The notes under the pieces were generated by a model. It saw only the letters and a list, made by a program, of their open reading frames with translations, did not search any database and was not told where the DNA came from. This document shows positions 26,673-34,284 of a DNA stretch of 64,000 nt, piece by piece. How positions within the stretch are numbered: position 1 is the first letter of the stretch; the number at the start of each line of letters is the position of its first letter. A program made the translations under genes and the position numbers. Source of the DNA: Micromonospora rubida (GTDB lineage: Bacteria; Actinomycetota; Actinomycetes; Mycobacteriales; Micromonosporaceae); NCBI RefSeq assembly GCF_009908295.1, contig NZ_JAAALO010000003.1:744001-808000 (forward strand), in the 5' to 3' direction.

Positions 26673-28235
26673 GTGCTAGTGACCGGTACGGGACATGCCA
26701 GCATGCGGATCGACACGGCCGCGGGCAGCATCCTGTGCGACCCGTGGGTCAATCCCGCCTACTTCGCGTCCTGGTTCCCGTTCCCCGACAATTCCCTGCT
26801 CGACTGGGAAACCCTCGGCCAGGTCGACTACCTGTACGTGTCGCACCTGCACCGGGACCACTTCGACGCGGCGCACCTCAAGCGGTACGTGTCGAAGGAC
26901 GCCACCGTCCTGCTGCCCGAGTTCCCCACCTCGGAGATGGAGGACGAGCTGCGGGAGCTGGGCTTCACGAAGTTCCTCCGGGCGCCGAACGAGCAGGTCG
27001 TCGAGCTCGACGGCGGTCTCAAGATCATGATCCAGGCGCTGACCAGCCCCACCGACGGCCCGATCGGCGACTCCTCCCTCTGGGTCGAGTACGACGGGGT
27101 TCGGCTGCTCAACCAGAACGACGCCCGCCCGACGGACCTGAGCGTCTTCACCGAGCTGGGCCACGTGCACGCGCACATGCTCCAGTTCTCGGGCGCGATC
27201 TGGTATCCGATGGTCTACGAGCTGCCGCAGTCGGCGAAGACCGCGTTCGGCAAGCAGAAGCGGGAGCGGCAGTTCGACCGCACCTGGCGCTACATCGCCG
27301 ACCTGAAGGCCGACCACGTCTTCCCGATCGCCGGCCCGCCGTGCTTCCTCGACGACGCGCTGTGGCAGTTCAACGACATCCACGGCGACGAGGGCAACAT
27401 CTTCCCCGACCAGTCGGTGTTCCTGTCCGAGTACGCGAAGGTCGGCGGCACCAACGGCATCGTGCTGCTGCCCGGCAGCGTCGCCGAGGTCACCACCGAC
27501 GGCGCGACGACCACCCACCCGGTGCCGATCGAGGAGTTCTTCGCGAACAAGGTCGCCCACCTGGAGGAGATGCGGGAGCGCAAGCGCGGCGTCATCGAGG
27601 CGGAGAAGGCGTCCTGGCGGCACCCCGAGGTCGACGTGCTGGCTGGGATGAAGCGCCGGATCGAGCCGCTGCTGGAGGACTCGATCTACCTGGCCAAGGG
27701 GGTCGGCGGTCCGGTCCGTTTCGACCTGGTCGGCTACGACGGCGAGAGCGTCGAGTCGATCGTGGTGGACTTCCCGGGCAAGGAGGTGCGCCCGTACGCC
27801 GACGAGAAGGTCCGCTACCGGTTCCGCACCGACCGGGCGCTGGTCGAGCACCTGCTGCACATCGGCGAGGTGGACTGGGTCAACTCGCTCTTCCTGTCCT
27901 GCCGGTTCTCCGCCGCCCGGATCGGCCAGTACAACGAGTTCGTGTACGCCTTCTTCAAGTGCCTGTCCACGGAGCGCCTCCAGTACGCCGAGGGCTGGTA
28001 CGACGAGCACGAGCGGAGTACCGACGCGGAGGACGTCACCCTCGGCGACTGGGTGGTGCAGCGCCGCTGCCCGCACCTTAAGGCGGACCTGACCCGGTTC
28101 GGCATCGTCGAGGGCGATCAGCTCACCTGCCAGCTGCACGGCTGGAAGTTCGACCTGCCCAGCGGCCGGTGCCTGACCAGCGTCGGTCACAAGGTCCGCG
28201 CCCACCGCGCCACCGCCGAAACCCCCATCCCCTGA
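26673..28235 (+). CDS. Metallo-beta-lactamase-fold protein with C-terminal Rieske domain
   Basis: A 520-residue two-domain protein. Residues 1-230 have an MBL fold, with metal ligands His58, His60, Asp62 and His63 in SHLHRDHFD. A middle region (about 280-450) has no clear family. Residues 466-500 form a Rieske-type centre: Cys466 and His468 in CPH, then Cys486 and His489 in CQLH. The combination recalls CMP-Neu5Ac hydroxylase-like proteins, but here the Rieske element is C-terminal. It is probably a cytoplasmic oxygenase or electron-transfer enzyme of unknown substrate. The GTG at 26673 follows a GAGGGGG ribosome-binding site. The gene is single. Confidence 0.75.
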   Translation: MLVTGTGHASMRIDTAAGSILCDPWVNPAYFASWFPFPDNSLLDWETLGQVDYLYVSHLHRDHFDAAHLKRYVSKDATVLLPEFPTSEMEDELRELGFTKFLRAPNEQVVELDGGLKIMIQALTSPTDGPIGDSSLWVEYDGVRLLNQNDARPTDLSVFTELGHVHAHMLQFSGAIWYPMVYELPQSAKTAFGKQKRERQFDRTWRYIADLKADHVFPIAGPPCFLDDALWQFNDIHGDEGNIFPDQSVFLSEYAKVGGTNGIVLLPGSVAEVTTDGATTTHPVPIEEFFANKVAHLEEMRERKRGVIEAEKASWRHPEVDVLAGMKRRIEPLLEDSIYLAKGVGGPVRFDLVGYDGESVESIVVDFPGKEVRPYADEKVRYRFRTDRALVEHLLHIGEVDWVNSLFLSCRFSAARIGQYNEFVYAFFKCLSTERLQYAEGWYDEHERSTDAEDVTLGDWVVQRRCPHLKADLTRFGIVEGDQLTCQLHGWKFDLPSGRCLTSVGHKVRAHRATAETPIP

Positions 28236-28298
28236 CCCGCCACCACCCCACCGCCCACCCGTTCGTGATCCGACGGGGTCGGCGGTGGGACGGACGGG

Positions 28299-29900
28299 TC
28301 AGCGCCCCAGGTCGGTGAGGATGCGGCGGGCGGCGTTGTGGCCGGCGGCGCCGATGACGCTGCCGGCCGGGTGGCAGCCGGCGCTGCCCGCGTACACGCC
28401 GTCGACGCCGGTGGCGTAGGGCATCCGGTCGGTGAAGGAGACCGTGTTGTCGACGTGGTGGATGTGGCCGCCGGTGATGCCGAAGTGGGCCTCGATGCCG
28501 GGCGGGGGGAGCGGGACGGCGTCGGCGATCAGGTCGGCGGTGCCGGGGGCGTACCGCTCGCAGATCTCCACCAGCCGCGACACGTACCCGGGCAGGGCCT
28601 CGTCCCAGGTGGTGCCGGCCAGCTCGTAGGGGACCGACTGGACGAACAGCGCCGAGGAGTGGTGGCCGGCGGCGTCGGACAGCGACGGGTCGACGGTGGT
28701 GTGCAGGTACCACTCGATGGTCGGCTCGTCGGGCAGCCGGCCGGCCTGGACGTCCGCCCACATCGCCCGCAGCGCCGCCATCGGCGGCTCGCCCCCACCG
28801 CCGACCAGCGAGGCCGAGCCGGGCAGCAGGTGGATGGTGGAGCCGAACGGGCTCGGCGCGCCCTCGGGCAGGCAGGAGAAGCGGGGCAGCCCGGTCAGCG
28901 CCAGGTTGAGCTTGAGGGTGGTGCCGGGGCGGCGGACCGCCGCCATCCGCTGGGTCAGCGGCGCCGGCAGCGCGCCGTCGGGCAGCAGGTCGATCAGCCG
29001 GTACGGGTCGCAGGCCCCGAGCACCACCCGGGCGGCCACGTGCCGGCCGTCGGCCAGGGTCACCCCGCCGGCCGCGCCGCCGTCGAGGGTGATCGCGGCG
29101 ACCGGCGTCCCGGTGAGGATGCGGGCCCCGGCGGCGCGGGCGGCGTCGGCGAAGGTGCGCGAGACCGTACCCATCCCGCCCTCGGCGATCATCCAGGTGC
29201 CGTCGGAGCCGGGCAATCTGCACATGTTGTGCGCGAGGAAGTTGTGCCCGGTGCCCGGGTCGTCCGGGCCGGCGTTCAGCCCGGACAGGCCGTCGGTGAC
29301 CGCGTACATGCTGACCAGCAGCTCGGAGCGGAAGTCGAAGCGGGCCAGGTGGTCGGCGACCGAGCCGCGCACCAGGTCGACGAAGACCTGCCGCAGCGCG
29401 GGCCGGACGTGCCGCTCGGCGGTCTCCTCGACCGGCAGCGGCTCGGCCAGCCAGGCGGGGGCCAGGTCGTCGCGCAGGGCCGCCAGCTCGGCCTGCATGG
29501 CGTCGTCGGCGGCCACGTCGGCGGGGGAGAAGAACTCCGTGAGCTGCCGCCGGGTCGCCGCGTGGTCGCTGCCCATCAGCAGGTACGGCGATCCGGCGCC
29601 GCCCGGGGTGGGCAGGAAGTAGTGCGGGTCGCGGCGCAGCACCGGGATGCGCACGTCGAGCGTGGCGAGCAGCTCCGGCGGCATCAGCCCCAGCAGGTAC
29701 GACCCGGTGGAGTGGCGCAGCCCCGGCACCTTCGGGAACGGGTTCTCGGTGCGGGTCGCCCCGCCGATCACGTCGGCGGCCTCCAGCACCAGTACGTCCA
29801 GCCCGGCGCGGGCCAGCAGGATCGCCGAGACCAGCCCGTTGTGCCCCGACCCGACGATCACCACGTCGGCCCGGGTCGGCAGCTCGCCTGCCCCGCTCAT
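28299..29900 (-). CDS. FAD-dependent oxidoreductase, phytoene-desaturase (CrtI) superfamily
   Basis: A 533-residue flavoprotein. The FAD-binding segment is VVIVGSGHNGLVSAILLARA (residues 14-33) followed by VLEAADVIGG. Near the C-terminus, GVDGVYAGSAGCHPAGSVIGA binds the flavin diphosphate. The HNG form and the overall length resemble the PYROXD2-like branch rather than carotenoid CrtI, and no carotenoid genes are nearby. The substrate is unknown. A 20-codon frame overlaps its ATG by four bases (ATGA), which may couple translation. Confidence 0.85.
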   Translation of the reverse strand: MSGAGELPTRADVVIVGSGHNGLVSAILLARAGLDVLVLEAADVIGGATRTENPFPKVPGLRHSTGSYLLGLMPPELLATLDVRIPVLRRDPHYFLPTPGGAGSPYLLMGSDHAATRRQLTEFFSPADVAADDAMQAELAALRDDLAPAWLAEPLPVEETAERHVRPALRQVFVDLVRGSVADHLARFDFRSELLVSMYAVTDGLSGLNAGPDDPGTGHNFLAHNMCRLPGSDGTWMIAEGGMGTVSRTFADAARAAGARILTGTPVAAITLDGGAAGGVTLADGRHVAARVVLGACDPYRLIDLLPDGALPAPLTQRMAAVRRPGTTLKLNLALTGLPRFSCLPEGAPSPFGSTIHLLPGSASLVGGGGEPPMAALRAMWADVQAGRLPDEPTIEWYLHTTVDPSLSDAAGHHSSALFVQSVPYELAGTTWDEALPGYVSRLVEICERYAPGTADLIADAVPLPPPGIEAHFGITGGHIHHVDNTVSFTDRMPYATGVDGVYAGSAGCHPAGSVIGAAGHNAARRILTDLGR

Positions 29901-29954
29901 GCGGCTGTCACCGTTGCGCTCGCCCCGCTCATGCGGACATCACCGCTGCGCTCG
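29895..29954. repeat. Two direct copies of a 28-bp unit at the start of the CrtI-like gene
   Basis: Copies at 29895-29922 and 29927-29954 share GCTCATGCGG and TCACCG-TGCGCTCG with four differences. Each carries an ATGAGC start on the minus strand, so the duplication multiplied the start region. Confidence 0.7.
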
Positions 29955-29959
29955 CTCAT
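29897..29959 (-). CDS. Possible 20-residue upstream peptide
   Basis: MSERSGDVRMSGASATVTAA is encoded just ahead of the CrtI-like gene, with its TGA overlapping that gene's ATG. It may be a by-product of the 28-bp duplication, but the four-base overlap would allow coupled initiation. Confidence 0.3.
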   Translation of the reverse strand: MSERSGDVRMSGASATVTAA

Positions 29960-30032
29960 GCTCGGGCAGCCTAGCGCCGCGCGGCCTTCGGCGGGAGTCC
30001 GTCGCCGGCCGGTGGCCGCGTCCGCCGCTCAT

Positions 30033-30038
30033 TAGGAT
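30033..30038 (+). promoter_or_regulatory. -10 box (TAGGAT) of the GNAT gene, leaderless
   Basis: TAGGAT is followed by 7 bases and then the ATG at 30046. It is the same box as before proS. Confidence 0.6.
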
Positions 30039-30045
30039 CGCCGCC

Positions 30046-30591
30046 ATGGGAATCCTCGCCACGGAACGCCTGGTCCTGCGGGACTGGACCGTCGACCCGG
30101 CCGACCTGGCCCGGATCTTCGACATCTACTCCCGGCCCGAGGTCGCCCGCTGGCTGAACGCGCCCGGCCTGCCGATGACCGACCCGGCGCAGGCGGCCGA
30201 GCGGCTCGCGGCGTGGCGACAGCGGCACGCGAACCACGGCGACCGGTACGGCACCTGGGCGATCGAGGTCCGCGACACCGGCGTGGTGGCCGGTACGGTG
30301 CTGCTCAAGCCGCTGCCCGGCCGGGACGAGGGCGTGCTGACCGAGGACATCGAGGTGGGCTGGCACCTGCACCCGGATGAGTGGGGCCACGGGTACGCCA
30401 CCGAGGCGGCCCGGGCGGTGGTGACCCGGGAGTTGGCGACCGGCACCCCGCGGGTCTGGGCGGTCGTGGCGCCCGGCAACACCGCGTCGGCGGCGGTTGC
30501 CCGGCGCCTCGGCATGGTGCACGTGGGCCGGCGCACCGACTGGTACGGCGGCGAGGAGGTGGACGCCTTCGTGCTCCACGCCGAAGCCTGA
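30046..30591 (+). CDS. GNAT acetyltransferase, RimJ/RimL type
   Basis: Transfers an acetyl group from acetyl-CoA to an amine. The 181-residue protein has the pattern LATERLVLRDW at the start, DIEVGWHLHPDEWGHGYATEAARAV (the beta-strand plus pyrophosphate-binding loop, about residues 104-128), and NTASAAVARRLGM near residue 148. This is the subgroup that includes ribosomal-protein and antibiotic N-acetyltransferases; the substrate is unknown. It ends at a shared terminator with the convergent DNRLRE protein gene. Confidence 0.88.
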   Translation: MGILATERLVLRDWTVDPADLARIFDIYSRPEVARWLNAPGLPMTDPAQAAERLAAWRQRHANHGDRYGTWAIEVRDTGVVAGTVLLKPLPGRDEGVLTEDIEVGWHLHPDEWGHGYATEAARAVVTRELATGTPRVWAVVAPGNTASAAVARRLGMVHVGRRTDWYGGEEVDAFVLHAEA

Positions 30592-30624
30592 GCGGCCTGC
30601 GACTCGTGCCCGGTGGAACGGGGC

Positions 30625-30657
30625 GACGGGCCCGAGCAGCGGCTGCTCGGGCCCGTC
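30625..30657. terminator. Bidirectional hairpin terminator
   Basis: A perfect 15-bp stem (30625-30639 with 30643-30657) with a CGG loop, between the convergent GNAT and DNRLRE protein genes. Confidence 0.75.
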
Positions 30658-30669
30658 ACCGCCGTGCGA

Positions 30670-33600
30670 TCAGCCGAAGGCCTTGACGCCGCTCCAGTCC
30701 TCCCCGAGGACGACCTTCACCGGCGCGTTGGTGTTGGTCGTGGACGGGTGGTAGATCGACATCTGTCCGGTCGTTCCGGACCGGGTCCAGATGTCGGGCA
30801 CCTGGTTGCCGTTCACGTCCGGGATGCCGATGGCCGCGCTGATGTTCGCCTCCGTCCACGAGTTGCCGTAGGAGACGTCACCGTCGCGGGAGTTGGCCGC
30901 CGACTTGAAGGAGTCCAGGTTGACGCTGCCCGCGACCGGGCCCGGCTTTCCGTGCCGGACGTACATGTTGCCGTTGTCCAGGTTGCGCCAGAGCACGTCG
31001 GGCGTGGTGTCCAGGTCGATGTCCGCCACGTTGACGATCTCCCGTCGGGCCCAGGAGACACCCTCCATCAGGGTCGCCTCGGCGAAGCTCGCCCCGGTGT
31101 AGCCGCTCAGCACCCAGAACGCGGGGCCGGCGCGCAGGATCAGGTCCGGGCGCTTGTCGCCGGTGAGGTCGCCGACAGCCTTGAGCTGCGTCCAGGTCGC
31201 GGGCGCCGGCGCGTTGGCGGGCAGGAGGACCCGCAGCCGCTGGTCGACGTCGAAGCTGCCGTACCCGTCGCCGGGGTAGAGCCAGAAGCCGCCGTCCGGG
31301 GTGCGGGCGAAGAGGTCGGTGATGCCGTCGCCCGGGTACACGTCGGAGTGCTTGGCGATCAGCGCGGCCTTGTCGGTGGCCGGGTCGTACCAGTGGCCCG
31401 GCGGGTTCAGCCCGTGCTCGGCGCTGTAGGACGCTTCGAGCCACCCGTACAGTTCCCCGTCCACGTCACCGGCGTAGTTGCGGAGTTTGCCGTCGGCGGT
31501 GATGAGGAGCAGGTCGGCGATGCCGTCGCCGCCCGTGTCGCCGGCGCAGTCGGTCGAGACGCCGGCGGGGCAGCCGGCCGTGTTGCCCGGCGGGACGTAG
31601 AAGGCGTAGTCGGTGCGGACGCTCCGGTTGCCAACCGCGTTGTAGGCGTACACGTGCAGGGTGGTGGGGCCGGCGTGCCGCGGCCTCAGGTCGGGCACCG
31701 TGGCGATGCCGTTGGTGGCCGGCACGTAGGTGGTGCCGACGCTCTCGAAGGAGTAGCTGAACTGGGTCGCTTCTGCGGCCTTGAAGGTGATGGGGCCGGT
31801 CTGGCCGAACGTCACAGTCGCCCAGGTCGCGCCGTCGGCGGTGGCCTCCTTGAACACGTCGCTCTCGACCACAGGGGCCGGTGGGGCGGAGGCGTCGACG
31901 GTCAGGCGGCAGGCCGCGGTGCCGGGCGGGAAGTACGAGGACTCGGCGTTCGAGACGTCCTCGGAGCGCACGTCCCACGAGTAGGACGCCCCGTCCACGA
32001 GGGTGGTGGCGGGAATCGTCAGGCTGGCGGTGCCGGCGTTGGGGCCGGTGCTGATGGTGGTGACCAGGGTGCCCGCGGGAACCGCCGCGCCGTCCTTCCA
32101 GAAGCGGAAACGCAGGCCCTTCAGGTCGGAGGGGCCGTCGGGGTCGGTGCCCTTCGCCCACAGGACGAGGTTGGTCTTGGCGACCGTCGCGCCCGCACCG
32201 GTGCCGGGAACACAGGCGCCGCCGGGCGTCACCTTGCCGCCCGTCGGCTCGTTGGGGGTGCTGTTGAAGACGACGGTCAACTGGGCCGTGCTGACCTGGA
32301 ACTTGCGCCAGGTCAGGGTGTCGGACTCGCTGGTCGCGCGCATGCCGAGCGTGATGTTCGGCCAGCCCTCGGTGGCGGCCTGCTGTGCCCCCACCTTCAC
32401 GTTGAAGCTCACGTAGTCGTCGGCGCAGTTGCTGCCGTAGCCGTAGGCGAAGGACTTCCGCTGCTGCTCCTCCCGCCAGGCCGGCTGCTTGTTCCAGGTG
32501 GTGCCGGAGGAGATGGCGCCGGTGAGCCAGAGCTGCATCTCGCGGGCGGTGCAGTTCCAGGAGTGGTTGTTGAGCACCTTGAAGCTGGCCTCGCTGACCG
32601 TCGCGCCCTTGTAGCTGCTGCTGAAGCCCATGCGCCAGAAGGAGCGGGCCTTCAGCGGCGTGTCCTCGTCGTAGCCCACCCGGGCGTCGGTGGTCCCGGT
32701 GTTGAAGTTGGTGCCGTTCCAGGTGTTGGTGTTGGCGTGCTGCGCGTAGACGGTCGCCCAGGCCTGCTTGCCGCTGATCAGCGTCGGGTCGAGGAAGACG
32801 GGGAAGAGCGCGTCCTTGCGGGTGAGCAGGCCGGTGGCGGCGGCGTCCAGGTGCAGGCGAACGTCGCCGGTGCCGTCGCCGTCGAGGCGGGTGGGGATCC
32901 GGGCCTGGCGGGAACCCGGCTCGCTGCCGGCGAGCCCGGAGAGCTTCAGCACGTCGGCGGGGGTGGCCGTCGTGGTGCGGGGAGCGGCTTCGGGGGCCTC
33001 GGGGTCCCGACCGGCGGAGTCCCACGCGAACGGGGTCGGGATCGAGCCGATCTCCTCGCCGCCGGCCCGGTCCAGGGCGCGCACGCCGCCGGTGGTCGCG
33101 TCGTGGCGGAAGAGGGCCGTCGAGGATCGTAGGCCGTAGGCGAGGCTCTTGAGGGCCCCGATCGTCTCGGCCGTGCGGTTCTTGACGATCAGCAGCTGCC
33201 CGAAGCCGCCCGCGTCGCGGGCGACGACGAGCAGGTCCACCCCGGGCAGGACCTCCGGGTACAGGGCGCGGGGGCCGTCGAGCACCGGCTTCGGCAGGGC
33301 GCCGGGCCACGTGTACGCGATGGTGTGACCGTCGAGGTCCACCTCGGCCAGCACGCTCGCGGCGGCGCGTGCGCCGGCGCGGGCGCTGGTGCCGCCGGCG
33401 GTGGCCTCCCCGTCGGCGGTGCCGGCGGAGAAGCGGACCGGGACGGGCGGGTTGACCGGGCGGACGTCGAGGCCGCCGGGGGTGTCCTCGGCCCGGGTCA
33501 GCTTGGTGTCGACGGCCGACCACCGCCCCTCGGCGTCGACGACCCGCTGGGGCACGGCGTGGATCGTGCTGCGCAGCTTTCCACCGGGGAGAGCCCAGGT

Positions 33601-33846
33601 GAGCGAGGTGGCGGTCGTGGCGGTGTCCACGAGCACCTCCTTGCCGGTGCGGACGGCTTCGATCCTGGCGGCCGCCTCGTCCCTGGCCGGGACGGCCGGT
33701 GCGGCGGCGGGTGCCTTCGGAGGGTCGTCGGTCCCGAGCCACCAGGGCAGCGGCGCGGCGATGAGTACGGCGAGCAAGAGGCCCAGGGTGAGGGCCAGCC
33801 TGGCGCGCGTACGCACGAATGGGCTGAGCAGGCGAGGCGCGGTCAA
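30670..33846 (-). CDS. Secreted DNRLRE / FG-GAP repeat protein
   Basis: A 1058-residue exported protein. A basic N-region and a hydrophobic helix (about residues 15-36) form a signal peptide or anchor. A jelly-roll-like DNRLRE domain covers about 350-534 (DPTLISGKQAWATVYAQ, then WRMGFSSSYKGATVSEA). An Ig-like region with two Cys follows, and from about 767 to the end there are Asp-rich FG-GAP/VCBS-like beta-propeller repeats (GDGIADLLLI, GDKRPDLILR, GNQVPDIWTR). It probably acts on the cell surface. It is divergent from the RHS toxin gene, and such pairs recur in actinomycetes. The start is TTG with a GGGAG ribosome-binding site nine bases upstream. Confidence 0.85.
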   Translation of the reverse strand: MTAPRLLSPFVRTRARLALTLGLLLAVLIAAPLPWWLGTDDPPKAPAAAPAVPARDEAAARIEAVRTGKEVLVDTATTATSLTWALPGGKLRSTIHAVPQRVVDAEGRWSAVDTKLTRAEDTPGGLDVRPVNPPVPVRFSAGTADGEATAGGTSARAGARAAASVLAEVDLDGHTIAYTWPGALPKPVLDGPRALYPEVLPGVDLLVVARDAGGFGQLLIVKNRTAETIGALKSLAYGLRSSTALFRHDATTGGVRALDRAGGEEIGSIPTPFAWDSAGRDPEAPEAAPRTTTATPADVLKLSGLAGSEPGSRQARIPTRLDGDGTGDVRLHLDAAATGLLTRKDALFPVFLDPTLISGKQAWATVYAQHANTNTWNGTNFNTGTTDARVGYDEDTPLKARSFWRMGFSSSYKGATVSEASFKVLNNHSWNCTAREMQLWLTGAISSGTTWNKQPAWREEQQRKSFAYGYGSNCADDYVSFNVKVGAQQAATEGWPNITLGMRATSESDTLTWRKFQVSTAQLTVVFNSTPNEPTGGKVTPGGACVPGTGAGATVAKTNLVLWAKGTDPDGPSDLKGLRFRFWKDGAAVPAGTLVTTISTGPNAGTASLTIPATTLVDGASYSWDVRSEDVSNAESSYFPPGTAACRLTVDASAPPAPVVESDVFKEATADGATWATVTFGQTGPITFKAAEATQFSYSFESVGTTYVPATNGIATVPDLRPRHAGPTTLHVYAYNAVGNRSVRTDYAFYVPPGNTAGCPAGVSTDCAGDTGGDGIADLLLITADGKLRNYAGDVDGELYGWLEASYSAEHGLNPPGHWYDPATDKAALIAKHSDVYPGDGITDLFARTPDGGFWLYPGDGYGSFDVDQRLRVLLPANAPAPATWTQLKAVGDLTGDKRPDLILRAGPAFWVLSGYTGASFAEATLMEGVSWARREIVNVADIDLDTTPDVLWRNLDNGNMYVRHGKPGPVAGSVNLDSFKSAANSRDGDVSYGNSWTEANISAAIGIPDVNGNQVPDIWTRSGTTGQMSIYHPSTTNTNAPVKVVLGEDWSGVKAFG

Positions 33847-34284
33847 GGCGGTCTACTCCCGTGGGGACCGATCGGACAGGGCGGGCACAGCAAGCAGCCC
33901 CGTTCGGGCGGGCCGCAGGGCAGAACGCGGCCACACGATGCACGTTGGTAGCGGCTCCCGTCTATCCCGTTCGCCGTTATGAATCTGTTACGCATAACCG
34001 AACGTGTCGCCCGTTATGCCGGGAATTTTGTCTTGCGAAAGTTTTTCACTGCCCCCATGACGGACAAATCGGTCCAGTCCATTGTGGGAAGAAAGACGGC
34101 ATGGTGAATCTTTGTCGGGATCGCGCCGTGGCATAGATCACTTCCGTTACGCCATGATTACGCTCCGCAGCCTTGAGGTCCGACGCCCCCTGACGCAGAG
34201 TGCTCACGCACATGCCCTCCGGTGTGTGCTCTGCGGTCCTTCCGCACTTCTCTTTCACGTCTTCGCGCCTGGGAGTCGACGCAT
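33847..34284. promoter_or_regulatory. 438-bp divergent promoter region with GTTA-type palindromes
   Basis: This is the most AT-rich non-coding DNA in the left half and separates the secreted protein gene (-) from the RHS toxin gene (+). It holds GTTATG at 33976 and 34013, CATAAC at 33993, and the palindrome GTTA-CGCA-TAAC at 33987-33998, all of which look like regulator-binding sites. Small frames within it lack protein-like features. Confidence 0.5.
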
